DNA from: Pachysolen tannophilus NRRL Y-2460
Taxonomy: Eukaryota > Ascomycota > Pichiomycetes > Alaninales > Pachysolenaceae
Direction of reading: 5' to 3'
DNA length: 64,000 nucleotides
NCBI GenBank assembly: GCA_001661245.1
Contig: KV454011.1
Span: 461,498-525,497, forward strand
Below the pieces are notes generated by a model that worked only from the letters and a program-made list of their open reading frames with translations, did not search any database and was not told the origin of the DNA. The number at the start of each line of letters is the position of its first letter. Within the stretch, counting starts at the first letter, position 1. Made by a program: the position numbers and the translations under genes. Shown one piece after another: positions 1-12,576 of this stretch.

Positions 1-100
1 AAAAAAAAAAAAAAAAAAAAATTCTTTTTCCTTTTTTTTTTTTTTTCTTTTAGCTTGTTCACCAGTTGCTAACAGAGTTGATTTTTTTTTTTCTCTATAG
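1..100 (+). other. RCO1: 3' part of an intron of RCO1
   Basis: The segment is a pyrimidine-rich tract with a TGCTAAC branch-point sequence at 67-73 and a CTATAG acceptor ending at 100. The RCO1 reading frame has an in-frame TAG at 98-100, exactly at the acceptor, and is open from 101 on. The donor and the first exon therefore lie upstream of the window. The poly(A) run at 1-21 is probably natural, since such runs are common here. Confidence 0.75.
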
Positions 101-1261
101 GATAATGATGATTTTTGTTCGGCTTGCGGTGGTTCTGGTATTTTTTTATGCTGTGAATCGTGTCCCAAATCTTTCCATTTCCTTTGCTGTGATCCACCTT
201 TTGATGATGCAACATTACCTGAAGGAAGTTGGTATTGTAACGAGTGCAAAGCTAAATATTCTAAACCAAAGAAATATAAAGTGGGAATTTTTTCTAAATT
301 GTTAAATCAGTGTGAATTAAGAAATCCTAGAAGATTTCAATTACCAAGAAAATTGAGAGAATCTACTTTTGAAAATATAACAACTGGTAAATTTGGAGAA
401 TATCGGGATAATTCCATGAAACCTGAGAAACAGGTCAAGATAGGTAAATTGGAAGAATCTGATCCTATAAATATATATGATAAGAATGGAGCACCACTAT
501 TATGTTATAAGTGTGGTAAATCGGGTTTAGAAAAACAAATTGTGAAATGTGAATATTGTGATTTATCTTGGCATTTGGACTGTTTAACACCACCATTACC
601 TGCTATTAAAACATTAGGTACAAAGTGGAAATGTCCAAATCATTCAGATGATTTATCACTTCCACATGGAAGGAGGTTTAAAAAATCAAAAATTTTAGAT
701 GTTTCATTATTGAGGGGTTTTAAAAATAATGGCGATGTTGAAATTTTAAATCTTGAAGATGAAGATTATGAAAATGTTGTTCAATTACCAACACCAGACT
801 ATTTTAATAGCTATTATAAAGCAGGTGAAATTCATGCTCCGGTATGTGAAGAATTAGAAAAAATTGTAACAATGAACAATATTGTTTATAGAATTCCAGA
901 AAGAGGAATTATATTGGATTTCATTGATAATGCCAAGATTAGGAAAGTTCAAGAGCTTGAAAAAATGGAAAAATCAAATCATGAAATCATCCAGAAAATC
1001 GGTAACGATGAAACAAAGAAAAACTACATAGCAAGTCTCGCTGAATTCAAGAAACAGCAAAGAGTACAACTGGATTTTGAAGAATTGGTAAATATCTCAA
1101 TTGCAGAATTAGAGAAAAATGCTAAAACTCTGGATAAAGCAAAGCAAATCAACAGTATCAAAGATTTCAATGATAACGAATTGAAAGAATTGATCAACAT
1201 TAAAAAGTTAATTGAACTAAAAGGTAAAGATAGATTATTGGAGTTCTTGATAAAAGAATGA
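101..1261 (+). CDS. RCO1: Rco1, PHD-finger subunit of the Rpd3S histone deacetylase (5' truncated by window)
   Basis: In the family, Rco1 with Eaf3 directs the Rpd3S deacetylase to transcribed, H3K36-methylated chromatin and suppresses cryptic initiation. The visible exon begins GAT AAT GAT directly after a splice acceptor. It encodes a first PHD finger (CSAC...CCESC...HFLC...CNEC, about 116-260) and a second one (CYKC...CEYC...HLDC...CPNH, about 500-645), followed by a charged helical C-terminal region. The two-PHD arrangement and the CPKSFHFLC block match Rco1. The exon encodes 386 residues; the N-terminus is outside the window. In S. cerevisiae RCO1 and PDS5 are neighbours (YMR075W/YMR076C); here SGS1 lies between them. 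The stop TGA overlaps an ATG at 1258 that opens the frame leading into SGS1. Confidence 0.85.
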   Translation, partial: DNDDFCSACGGSGIFLCCESCPKSFHFLCCDPPFDDATLPEGSWYCNECKAKYSKPKKYKVGIFSKLLNQCELRNPRRFQLPRKLRESTFENITTGKFGEYRDNSMKPEKQVKIGKLEESDPINIYDKNGAPLLCYKCGKSGLEKQIVKCEYCDLSWHLDCLTPPLPAIKTLGTKWKCPNHSDDLSLPHGRRFKKSKILDVSLLRGFKNNGDVEILNLEDEDYENVVQLPTPDYFNSYYKAGEIHAPVCEELEKIVTMNNIVYRIPERGIILDFIDNAKIRKVQELEKMEKSNHEIIQKIGNDETKKNYIASLAEFKKQQRVQLDFEELVNISIAELEKNAKTLDKAKQINSIKDFNDNELKELINIKKLIELKGKDRLLEFLIKE

Positions 1262-1570
1262 TAACAAACACTACTACATTGTCATATACATTATATAAAC
1301 TGTATTTATCTAAAACACTTGTATCATCCATTCCCCCCCTACATATATACGGACATACATACATCCATCCATCTATCCATCTATCCATACTAAACCCAGA
1401 TATTGTAGTAACATTTGTAAGTAGTGCGTATAGACACCAACAATTCTTTTCGGAATACAACAAAAGCTGTGCAACACGTAGAATCTGCCATTTTCAGATA
1501 TGTTTAGCATTTATAAAGAAAAAGTTCGCGTCCCTTTTGTTTTCTCTCATACAAATAAAAACAAAAGGAA

Positions 1571-1655
1571 AAGTAAAAGTAAAAGCAAAAGCAAAAGCAA
1601 AAGCAAAAGCAAAAGCAAAAGCAAAAGCAAAAACAAAGGTAAAGGTAAAGGTAAA
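1571..1655 (+). repeat. AAAAGC hexamer repeat in the SGS1 leader
   Basis: About nine copies of a degenerate AAAAGC/AAAAGT hexamer lie in the 491-bp gap between the RCO1 stop and the likely SGS1 start, followed by three AAAGGT units. Nothing else was recognised in 1262-1752. The gap stays open in the SGS1 frame but would encode an unconserved Lys-Ala/Lys-Val run, so I read it as promoter/5'UTR. Confidence 0.7.
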
Positions 1656-1752
1656 TAGAAGGAAGTATAGGAGGAGGTGTATACGGGTATTGAGTCTCCT
1701 TAGCGGTTGGTTTATAAACTTGATCAAGAGTTTTTTAGAATTATATATTGCG

Positions 1753-2984
1753 ATGGCTAAGACGAATATCGAGTATCATAGGGCCTGGATAACAACAGAG
1801 AAACCGCATATACCAGCAAATTTTGAAATGCCCGATTTCCATGTAAATAGTAATACTTCTACTGTTGCGCCTACGGCGGTACCGCTATCAGTGAATAATT
1901 CAATCATCAATAGACATATTAATAACATTAACAACAAACTGCTGACATCTATACTGAAATTAAATGGAATACCGAGTGGTGGTAGTTATCATCATGAACC
2001 GATGATAACATCTTCCGCGACTACAATAGCAACAGCTACAGCAACATCTCTGCGCTCGATAGTACTGGGAGATAAGATAACAACTGCCAGTTTTCAAAAT
2101 TTGGCACCAATGGTGAAAATTTCACAAAATGAGCAACAACATTTACTAAATAGCATTGAACCTGTAAAGAGAACAAGCGGTATTGGGTTGATGAGTACTA
2201 AATCTCGAACTCCATCTAATTCATCTGCCAATTTAAGTACTTGGAATAGTCCAAGTAATAGAAGCAATGGAAATAGTGATGTTGGGAAAGAAGTTCCAAT
2301 GGAACACTCGGGCGAAAGAATAGCTAATGGTACAAGAAAACTTAATACTAGAAACCAGGATATTCATAACTTATTATCTACCAACGTCAGAAGTAAAGGT
2401 GAACCAACAATGATTGACTTAACAAATGATGCCGTAATTGATAAGGATCAGGAAGAGGAAACAGTTTTGAAAAATAATAACAAAAGACAAGCCTTAGATG
2501 GAAACTCTTCACTGCAACCTTTGTCGTCAAAGAAACAAAAGTTGAATAATGTTTCAAATATAACCACATCTTCTTCTTCTACCAGGCTTCCCAAAAATTT
2601 CAATGGTATTCATCCTGAATTTGATGAAGATTTGAGTCTAGAGGAGCTATTAAAGAAAAATAATAACAAGGATTTAGGTGATTTAGGAATAAAAAATACA
2701 TTAAATATTAACAATACAGCGCTGTTAAAGAAATATGTTGTACTGCAATCTAAATATATTTCATTCTGTGAAAACAAGGTAAAGTTATTACAAGAAAAAA
2801 TTGATATAATGGAGTCTACTGCAGTCTCTGACGATAGAAAGAGAATGGAAAAAAATGCCTTAAATTTGAAAATGATAGAAAATGATAGAGAAAGCTTGCC
2901 GCTAAAAAGACAATTGATAAGTTTTAACCTTGCTCAAATATTAGCAGAAGACGGCAATAATAAAAACAACAACAACAATAGTAA

Positions 2985-3025
<41 letters not shown>

Positions 3026-6000
3026 GTATTAATAATTACTCAATTATAGAAGCACATTCATCTCCAAAAAAACTAAATGGTTTTGCGGTCCCAGTACCTC
3101 CTGTGTCGCAGCAACAATCAGCACACATTTCTCAAAGACAACATCATACTTCAAACTCTTCTCTTTTACAAGATTTCTCCACTTCAGATTTTGATGTAAC
3201 TGAAGATGACCATTTGAATAATGGTAATGGCAACACAGAATTCAAAACCCCTGTTACAGTAGATGACCGATTTTTAGAGGTTGATTCAGAGGATGAAAAT
3301 ATTCAGATAATAAACGTCACGAATGAGTTACCTCGCAAGTTTACTGCTGAGAATGGAAATACCAACTCTCATGTACGTTCTAATTTACAAGAGGCTCGCG
3401 ATTATATTGAATCCAGAAAAGTTGCAAAAGTAAACAATTCAAATAACATAAACAACGGGGTCTCTGACTCAGAACCTGAGGATGTCTTCGGGTCCGAAGG
3501 TCTTATAACGGACGACGAGTTGAATCATATGAATACAACTGAGATCAACGAGTTGAATGAATTCATAGTTGATCAACTTTCTGACGACCATGATTCTTCA
3601 TTTAGAGAAAGTGCAATCGAGGAAGATGATAATGATAGCAGATATGAACTTCACGACGAGATTAATGATATTGCAAAAGAAATTGAAGATTTGAAGAATT
3701 CCTCAGAAGAAGAAGACGATAAAATTGAGGACAGCTTACAAGATCACAACATGAATGTTTCATCGCGAAACTTAGTGGAGTCAATAGACTCTTTTGATGA
3801 TGAACTCGATGAAGGCGTAGAGTATATGACTCAATTAAACCAAGAAAGAGAGTTGATCAACCTTGCATCTGATGATGATGTATTTGATGATGATGATGCT
3901 GCAATTATTGAACTAACAACGAATAAACACAACAGTGACAGTATAGTGCGTTCACTACCAAGTTCACCATTGATGAACGCTAATTTTAACGATAATGGTG
4001 AGGATGATATTCAAGAAATTGAACCTTTCCCTGATAACTCTGATAAGTTCAAAAATAAAACATACCCTTGGACTGAAGACGTTAAAAGTGCTCTTAACAA
4101 GGTCTTTAAACTTAGTTCGTTTAGACCTAATCAGCTAGAGGCTGTTAATGGTACTTTAGCTGGTGAGGATGTATTTGTTTTAATGCCAACAGGAGGCGGT
4201 AAATCTTTGTGTTATCAATTACCTGCTTTAGTTAACTCTGGTAAAACAAAGGGAACTACTATTGTTATTTCTCCTTTGATTTCATTAATGGAAGACCAGG
4301 TGGATCATTTGTTAAAACGAGGCATTCATGCAGGAATGATTAATTCTAAATCGTCGGAAAATAGAAAACAGATGTTCCAATTATTTAATCAAGGTTTGTT
4401 GCAACTTGTATATCTATCTCCAGAAATGATTAGTGCTAGTAATCAAGCCAGGAATACTATAAAAAAATTACATCAAAAAGGACAATTAGCAAGAATCGTT
4501 GTTGATGAGGCCCATTGTGTTTCTTCCTGGGGGCATGATTTCAGGCCAGATTATAAAAGTCTTACCTTCTTCAAAAAAGAATACCCAGATATTCCTATTA
4601 TGGCTTTAACGGCAACTGCAAATGAGCATGTCAGAATGGATATTGTACATAATTTGAATATGAATGATCCCCAGTTTTTCAAGCAGAGCTTCAACAGAAC
4701 CAATTTGTTTTATAAAGTTTCTTTTAAAACCAAAACGCATATAGAAGATATTTGTGATTTAATTTCATCTACTTACAGAAATTGCTCTGGAATTATTTAC
4801 TGCCATTCAAAAAACCTATGTGAACAGACTTCCGAAAAGTTATTGAATTTTGGAATTAAGGCTTCGTTTTATCATGCCGGGATGACAGCAGATGACAGGT
4901 CGGGAGTACAAAGAATGTGGCAAAATGGTACAATACAGGTTATTTGTGCCACTATTGCTTTTGGTATGGGTATTGATAAACCTGATGTTAGATTTGTCAT
5001 ACATTTGACCATTCCAAGAACTTTAGAAGGCTATTATCAAGAAACAGGTAGGGCTGGTAGAGATGGTAATCCTTCTGAATGTATAATGTATTACAGTTAT
5101 AAAGATGCCAGAGCTTTGCAATCTATGATACAAAAAGATAAGGAATTAGACAAGGATGGTAAGGAAAAACATTTGAACAAGCTTAGGCAGGTAGTTCAGT
5201 ACTGTGAAAATACTACAGATTGCCGTAGACAACAAGTTTTACAATACTTTAACGAATCTTTCAAAAGGGCAGACTGTCATAAACAGTGTGATAACTGTGC
5301 AAAAGGAACTACGGAGGCATTGATGCAAAAAGATGTTACTGAGTACGCTAAAGACATGATCAAATTAGTGCATTCTCTTCAAGATGAAAAAGTCACTCTT
5401 TTATATTGTCAAGATGTCTTCAAAGGGTCGAAATCCAATAAGATTATTGTTGCTCAGCATGACCAGAATCCTTATCATGGAAGAGGAAAGGATTTAGATA
5501 AATTATCGATAGAGAGAATTTTCTTTCATCTTATTTATGAGCAAATTCTACAAGAATACTCGGTGATGAACAATGCTGGATTTGCACTAAATTATATTAA
5601 AGTTGGCAAATTTTCGAATTTAGTTTTGTCTGGCAAAAAGAAAATAATAATTTCTTTCAACGTTGAAGATAAGGCTACAAATAACAACAATAATAACAGT
5701 AACAATAAACCGATTTCAAGAAATACTCTGGCCCAGCAACCTCCCGAAAATTTAAACACTTTTAGATTTGATGAAAATGTTCCGATGAGTCACTTCGTTC
5801 CTGCTACCAATGAATTAAAAAGGCAACAATCTTTTAATGGTACACCACATATTAATTTACCGCGCAGGAAGTTTTCATTTGAACAAGAAAAATTTATTAA
5901 CAAATCTTATGGTGCATTAAATGATGTGAGAATGCGAAAAATGAGTGAACTTGGAATTACAATTTCTTCGCATATTGCGTCTGACGCTGTATTAAGAGAG

Positions 6001-6585
6001 CTTGCGATTTTGTTACCTACCACCTCTAAGGATTTCAAAAAGATTCCTGGTATTACTGGTAAGGAAGCCATGAATTTTTCTACTTTCAAAAGCACATTGA
6101 TCAAATTACGTAAGGAGAGAGAATCAGGCAATTTATTCAATTTTGAAATTCCACCTTCTTCTTTGAATTCTGCTACACAAACTAATGTCTTAACCCAGAA
6201 TAATAACCATAATAATAATAATAATAATAATAACAGTAATACATCTCCTTATTTCAATAATTTTGAATCGACAGATGAGGATGTTTTAACAAAATTAAAA
6301 GAGATTCATTCGTCACAATTATCTGGAAGAAGTCCTGATCTACAGAGAACTAAAAGAATACCTTCTTCACAGAAGTCAAGAAGAGGTGGTTATAGAAAAC
6401 GAGGTGGGCGCGCTTCTGGTAATATTGGTCACGGTAATTATAAGAATAATAACAGAACGGATTCAACTAGGACTGCAAAAAGGTCGGCAGGGTCCTCTAA
6501 AAATAATAATTGGACAACAGCGTCGTCTTTGAACAAAAGCCAAAATGCAAAGAAACCTTTAGTGCCAAGAAGTTTGCAGTTGTAG
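1753..6585 (+). CDS. SGS1: Sgs1, RecQ-family 3'-5' DNA helicase
   Basis: Sgs1 is the BLM homologue that works with Top3-Rmi1 to dissolve double Holliday junctions and resect DNA ends. The protein is 1610 residues. A long acidic, Asn-rich, disordered N-terminal half is followed by the RecQ core: Walker A MPTGGGKS at residues 811-818, DEAH at 918-921, motif VI region QETGRAGRDG, a zinc-binding RecQ-Ct with Cys residues around CRRQQ...CHKQCDNC, and an HRDC domain near 1387-1465. The tail is Arg/Gly-rich. I chose ATG 1753 because the peptide after it (YHRAWITTEKPHIP) resembles the fungal Sgs1 N-terminal Top3-binding region. The frame is open back to 1258 and an ATG there cannot be excluded. Poly-Asn runs are encoded by AAT/AAC repeats near 2990-3025 and 6208-6235. 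No CTG occurs in the conserved helicase core. Confidence 0.93.
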
Positions 6586-6979
6586 GTTGATTTGGAGTTA
6601 GAAAACAAGGCATTCTATTTCATGAGATACGATTATAATAGATATATATTTTTATGATTAGTTTACAATTACCTTTTGTTAATGTTTAGAAACGTTTTTA
6701 TATTCGTGTAGTATCAAGAAGTTTTCAGGGTCAGTCGATCGATTATCTACTCAAATAATTAATAAATAACAGTAAGTGCTAAATAATTACAAATAATAAC
6801 AAAAAAAAACATTACATTTAAAAAAGAGGATTATTAGGGGGTATCAAATATGCAACCATGAAAACCTTGAAATTTATATCTAGCAATAAACAAGTAATAA
6901 AACAATGTACTAAAAGAAAAAAATAGAAAAAAAAAAGAAAAATAAAAAAAAATTTCATCAACTCAAGTTAAGAAAGAGA
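6586..6979. other. Convergent 3' intergenic region SGS1/PDS5
   Basis: This is the space between two convergent genes. It holds AT-rich sequence with A-rich runs near 6900-6955, consistent with 3' ends on both strands. I see no gene or clear motif. Confidence 0.6.
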
Positions 6980-9900
6980 CTACTCCGATTCTTCCTCATA
7001 TCCGTCTTGTTCACTTTCACTCCCATCTTCCACATTATAGTTAATTTTCTTAGTAGAGCGGCTGGATTTTCGAGTCGGTTCGGCAGGTACATTGGCATCA
7101 TATTTTCTGAACTTTTTCGAAGACTTCCTGTTAGTTAGATTATAGTTTTCTTTGTCGCCGTCAACATCTCTAGAAGCTAACTTTACTTTTTTGGTAAGAT
7201 TAGGTTTCAGCAGCTGCAGCTGAAGTTGCAGTAATTGTTTAGGCCTCTTGACTCCGCTGCTTGAGCCCGTGTTTTGATGATGACTTGTGATGGTACCTAC
7301 TTTTACTTTAATTAATGTATTCAACCTTTTTGAGATCACCTCAGGAATGAAAACATTACTAACAACATACTGAGCTTCTTTTAATGATTTTGTTGGTTTA
7401 AACAAATCAGCTGAAAGCTGGAACTTTCCGGGATACGTTGAAATTATCCAGTTTTTAATAGAAGATAATTCCTTGATAGACAGTTGACATAATTCCGCTA
7501 TTCTGTATATGTTTAAACAAATATGCTTTTGAGAATTTGTGCTGTTATCTGCGTTCTCCTGGGTTGAGTAAAAACTTTCATAGACTTCGTCAGGAATAAA
7601 ATTATCCCTGTATTGCTTCAATCTTGAAGCAAAATAATATAACAAAGAAATGTTTTCTTGAGTACCAACAATTTCTAAATAAAAGCAAATATATTCTAAT
7701 GCAAAAGAATACGCTTGAAGTGAGGTTTCCCCATTAGGATCATTTTCAAAAGATTCTTCAATCAATTCCACAAATTCTTGATGATGCGAAACCATGTGAA
7801 GTAGCCTAACCAATGACCTTTCGTAAACAATATTGTTATTATTGTTGATGCAACCACCTGCAGTTTGATTCTTTTTAGAATTCAACTTTCTGTTGAAAGA
7901 TGACTTTATCCATGTTTTTACATCTTTCTTGAGATCCTCATTTGGTTCGTGAGCAATAAAAAAAACCAAGGGCAAAAATCTTTCGCTGATTAGATCATCG
8001 TTCAAATACTTCTCTAATTTTGAAATTATCCGTTGTCTGATTGACAAATTTTCATCTTGAATTAAAAAGATTAAGCTATTCAAAGAAGCAGTCTTTAGCA
8101 TACCATTGTAAACAGGATATTTTGAAAGTTTCAATAGCGATACACCAGCCTGTAGTCTCAAACGCGACTGGTAATGTTTTGGAGTCGGATATGTTTTACT
8201 CTTGGGTGATACAATCTCACCACCATTGCCTATTAAAGAGACTAATAATTTTAAAACAGGTTCGGCTAAGACCTGAATTTTTTTCACTTCTTCACCATCT
8301 AACTCATCGCTATTTGGACTGATCGAAATCAATCTATTAACAAAAATCTTCAAGGTCAATAACTTAGCATAACATTCTTTGTGTTCAACTTTTTCCAAAT
8401 CCACATCATCTACCCATTCTGGATCATTATCAGTGGCAAGTTTTCTATTTTTCAACAATATTTCTTTAATTAAATAAGTTGTTATTTCTGATGCCTTAGA
8501 TTCGACTACAGAATTATCTTCAGTTTTCAAAAACAATTCGGCTATAACAGCTAGATCTGTAACGAAGTTTTGTTTGTTCAGATCCAAAGGATAGATTTTG
8601 GACATAATTTCCTCTGAGTACGAATATTTATGATTTGACAACAATAAAATTCTAATTGCATAACGAGCCTCCAATGGCATACCGTATAATGATATTTTAG
8701 ACAAATTCTCATAAACCCCACTGCTGTCAACTAAATCAAAGTCAGGAAATTTTTTGATAAAGTGATATACTGTCTTCAAAGAATTGGTTAAACTTTCTCT
8801 ATTACTATCATCATTATCGTAATTCGAGATTAAGTTGGTCAATTCGTGAATTTCAGATTTAAAAACCCCGGGAGTCTGGTTTGAAATAACTTCCAAAAGA
8901 TCCTGAGCAGATTTGTTCAAACTATGAGATGTATCTTTGGCAATTTTTAAAATTATAGAAACATTACTTTTGTTAACAAATAAGACCGATGACCTGTATA
9001 ATAAGAGTTTAAAAACCAATGACATTTCATGCAAGCTTATGGAGTTCAATTCATTGTCTAATTTGATCGTTTTCAGATCTGAAATTTTATTGAAAAACTC
9101 TTTCAAAGAATTTCTAATAGTTTCGTAATCGCTCTCCACAGAAAGACATAATTTAACCAACTTGTAAAATCTTCTATTATTTAAATACAAAAACCTTTTT
9201 AGGCACTCTTTTGAGTTAATATTATCTGGTAAGCTATTGCATAGCCAATCTATTATTCTTTGTAATTTTTTCTCCAAGTCGGCATCTTTATTGCTGCCCC
9301 CATTGAACAACTCACAGAAGTTTATAAATTGAAGTAACACGTCACTTAACTGTTGTTGTCTTCTAATAATAGCGACAAAAGAAGACTTTGGTTTTGGACT
9401 CAAACTCTGTAAAATTGTTAGCAATCTATGAACTCTTTTAACCGTATTATTTTCAATCGGTAAGATTTGTTCAAAAATACATAAATCTACCACCGAATTA
9501 ATATTTTTATCATTGATGTAAATCAAGCTTAGAATATGATCTGGAATCCATGATAAAAGTTTGTCCAACAGTTCATCACCTTTATAAAGATCATCAAAAA
9601 TTTCATTGTACAAATACCCCAATAAGCTAATAATTTTATTTCTAATATCAGCATGCTTTTCTCTAATTAATTGACCCAAGGTATTCATAATATTAAGGTT
9701 TGCTAGTTTTTTAATAAAGATATTAGGATGTAGCTCTGAAATTTTTTTGCACGCCATATATCTGACTCTTTCGTCTGAATCTAATAAGGATTTTGTTAAA
9801 CCGTTACGTATATCATTTAATATTGAAATTTCTGATCTGGAATTCAAAATTAGTACAGAAGTTTCAACCCACTTACACCGAACTTGAGGTGAAATATCTA

Positions 9901-11019
9901 AAGTCTTCTTTAGCCAAATGGTCAATGAATCAGAATGGTCTTTCAAAAAATTTATTCTTGAGGGTTGAACTGCAATGATCTTTCCAATAGTTTCAGTAGC
10001 AAGTACTCTTATATGAACATCTTCTGCTTCTAATTCGTTATCAATTAACCCCATTACTGAGGACAAAACTTCGGGAACAGTTTTCCAAATCTCCAAAGTT
10101 AATCTATGTATTTTCTGTACTTGTTCAGCAATTTTGCTTTTTACCTCATGCAGTTCTTTACCGTCTTCAATCGTGTTAGAACTTTCATAAATAATTTCTG
10201 AAAAAAATTGAGTGATCTGCCTGGACATTCTATCAGTATTTGTCTTGCAGATACTTAGGGTAAAATTCAATCCTGGATTTGAAACATTTGATAACTGAGT
10301 TGAGGAAGGTGTTGATAAAAATTTGTTCAAGATTAATTTTAAAACAGAATGAGGTATGAAATCACTTTCAGATATAACTTCGGATAAGATATCACAAATA
10401 AGTGGTTCTAGTTTTGTTGGGAAATCATTTTGGTTAGCTAGGTCGTAAAAAGTTCGAAAAAGTAATTCTATTAATTTTTCTGAATCTGGTAAATCAGTTA
10501 TTAGGATAACTGATCTAACTTCTGCTAACCTCTGTAACAAATATAAATATTGTTGAAAATATCCATTCGTTTCCTGTTCATTCAAATGCCTGAACTGATG
10601 AAAAAAAAGTTTAAAAATATCTGTTAACTGTGAAGCAGTGAAGGGAGCATCTGGTGCATAAATTCTTAATATATCAGATAAACAACAAGCAACATAGGCC
10701 TGAATTCCCAAATTGCTGTTTTTTAATAACTTCTTATGACCTAACTGATCCTTAATATTATCCAACGACAGAGTATCTATTTTTTCCAGATCAATTGAAG
10801 AGATTTCATTAGACAAGTCCTAGAGGGGGAGGAAAAAAAAAAGTCAAACGTTAGTATGATACTCAACTAAATAAAACCAAACAAAAGGGAAACAAAGTTG
10901 GAATTAAAAATGCTTACTTTTAATCTAGCTAACAAATCTTTGTTAGATATTGACTCCTTAACACTTGGTACAATAGTCTTGTTAAACTTCAACTGCTGTA
11001 GATGCTTATTCTTAACCAT
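6980..11019 (-). CDS. PDS5: Pds5, cohesin-associated HEAT-repeat protein (one intron)
   Basis: Pds5 binds Scc1/Rad61/Eco1 and maintains or releases sister-chromatid cohesion. Exon 1 is 11019-10918 (34 codons) and exon 2 is 10819-6980. The donor is GTAAGC, the branch point TACTAAC and the acceptor CTAG, all read on the minus strand. The spliced protein is 1313 residues, close to 1277 in S. cerevisiae. The exon 1 peptide (LKFNKTIVPS...LLARLK) aligns with the conserved Pds5 start, and exon 2 has the diagnostic ACCLSDILRIYAPDAPFT block. HEAT repeats fill most of the chain, and the C-terminal 100 residues are basic then acidic, as in the family. S. cerevisiae PDS5 is, to my knowledge, intronless. 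An MCB site lies about 125 bp upstream. Confidence 0.95.
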
Positions 11020-11142
11020 ATCCTAGAGTTAGAGATACCAGCCTTTGATGATTTGAAATTAAGTAACGTATTTGTTTTAGTAATGCGTTTTGTTTTCATT
11101 TTAACATTTTTAAATTTAAAAAAAAAAAGAAAAAAAAAAAAA

Positions 11143-11148
11143 ACGCGT
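11143..11148. promoter_or_regulatory. MCB (ACGCGT) element upstream of PDS5
   Basis: ACGCGT is the MluI cell-cycle box bound by MBF (Mbp1-Swi6). It lies about 125 bp upstream of the PDS5 ATG, next to an A-tract typical of yeast promoters. S. cerevisiae PDS5 is expressed at G1/S, so the site fits. The rest of 11020-11596 is AT-rich and shows no gene. Confidence 0.5.
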
Positions 11149-11596
11149 TAAATAATTGTAGCGTTTGCACGACCCCTATTTTTATCCCAACTCTATTATG
11201 AGTAGTAATTATTTCCCAACTTTAACTAACTGTATGGATATTATTTTTTTGAAAAATCTCTCCCACTACAATAGAAGAAATGAATGGTAATATTCTTTTG
11301 TCATTCTATTCAATAAATACTTACAGATCTCATGGATTCGTGATTGTTTAAATATTCGGGAAAGAAAAGGTAAGTTTCCATATTCAGTTACAACATTCAC
11401 GATGTTGAGTTGCCTCATTCGGAAAACACAATACTTATATGCACAATCTTGTTACATCATATAATACTCATTTGGTAAATCTATCTTGAAATATGTAATT
11501 TTAATGATGTAATTATAGTTCAAAATATTTTTTTGAAAAGTCTAATTCAGAAAAAAGTACATTAATATTGTATTTCTATATAATTTGTACCAAACA

Positions 11597-12358
11597 TTAT
11601 CTGTTTTTAAGACAGAAACATAACAAACCAAGGAATAATTCTACTAAAACTCCATTTTTCTTTGATGGTTGTTGTTGCTGCTGTTGTTGGTAGTATGTAT
11701 TTTGTTGTGGTTGGTAATTCATATTGTAGTGCAGTTGTGGTTGCTGTTGCTGTTGATATGTATTTCCTGGACCCAATGCCGTTGGACTTGAAATATTGAT
11801 CCAGTTATTCGGTATGTTGGCATTACTCAACTCTATAACTAATACACCCGAATTATGTTTCTGAATATAAGTTTTCAATTTAGCATCTGCACATAGTTTT
11901 TCAATAGCTGGTTTCAATTTAGCAACTCCATTGACACTGTGTAATCCTTTCCCAACTATGACTTCCAATTTGGATTCGTGTCTATTTATCCCAGCAATAA
12001 TTCTTTGTTTCAATATATATTCTGCTTCTTTCACATATAACCCATGAAGGTCAATTTGATCCGATTGACTGTCGGCATTGTTTTCAACAAAAACATATTC
12101 AGCAGCTTTTGCATTATAATCCTCAGCTATTTGAGCTTGCTTTTTAGCTTGTAATGATAGTTCATGGGCTTGAGATTTGTCCCCAGCTTTATAGGCGTTT
12201 TGAGATTTATGGGATAATTCCTGTCTCCTATGAGCAGCTTGATCTGCTAACTTTCTAAACTGATGATATTCCTTATCAGTAGCATGATTATAATCCTTTT
12301 CATGCGTAGATAAAAAGGCCCCACGATCCAAAAAACCAGTTGAAGCACCTGCACTCAT
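11597..12358 (-). CDS. DUF1771-Smr domain protein (YPL199C-like)
   Basis: The protein has 253 residues. An N-terminal DUF1771 helical segment (EYHQFRKLADQAAHRRQEL to about residue 90) is followed by an Smr domain with the IDLHGLYVKEAE motif near 101-112 and the GKGLHS motif near 135. A Gln-rich stretch and a short hydrophobic tail follow. Smr domains are RNA-binding or endonuclease folds. The nearest S. cerevisiae protein I know with this layout is Ypl199c, whose role is not established. The gene is divergent from RPL7. CUE2 at the right end of the window carries the same domain pair. Confidence 0.8.
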   Translation of the reverse strand: MSAGASTGFLDRGAFLSTHEKDYNHATDKEYHQFRKLADQAAHRRQELSHKSQNAYKAGDKSQAHELSLQAKKQAQIAEDYNAKAAEYVFVENNADSQSDQIDLHGLYVKEAEYILKQRIIAGINRHESKLEVIVGKGLHSVNGVAKLKPAIEKLCADAKLKTYIQKHNSGVLVIELSNANIPNNWINISSPTALGPGNTYQQQQQPQLHYNMNYQPQQNTYYQQQQQQQPSKKNGVLVELFLGLLCFCLKNR

Positions 12359-12560
12359 TGGTAATTATATCGGTTCAAAATGAAAATATTATCGTAATTA
12401 CTGTTAAATAATGATAATAATAATAATAATAATAATAAGAATAATATGTATTCGCATGTATGTACAGCAGAAGCAGGAGCGGCCAAAGGAAACCAACCCA
12501 ACCGAGTTCCCATTATAGGCAGGTAGCAAAAACAGGTACATCAGTACACCACCATAAGTA

Positions 12561-12576
12561 TAGGGTTCAGCCCTAA
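12561..12576. promoter_or_regulatory. Paired Tbf1-type sites in the RPL7 promoter
   Basis: TAGGGTT at 12561-12567 and AGCCCTAA at 12569-12576 form two inverted copies of the RCCCTAA motif bound by Tbf1. They lie about 220 bp upstream of the RPL7 ATG. In many yeasts outside Saccharomyces, Tbf1 rather than Rap1 drives ribosomal protein genes. The rest of 12359-12793 holds an AAT repeat near 12413-12437 and a poly(A) tract near 12645-12663. Confidence 0.55.
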
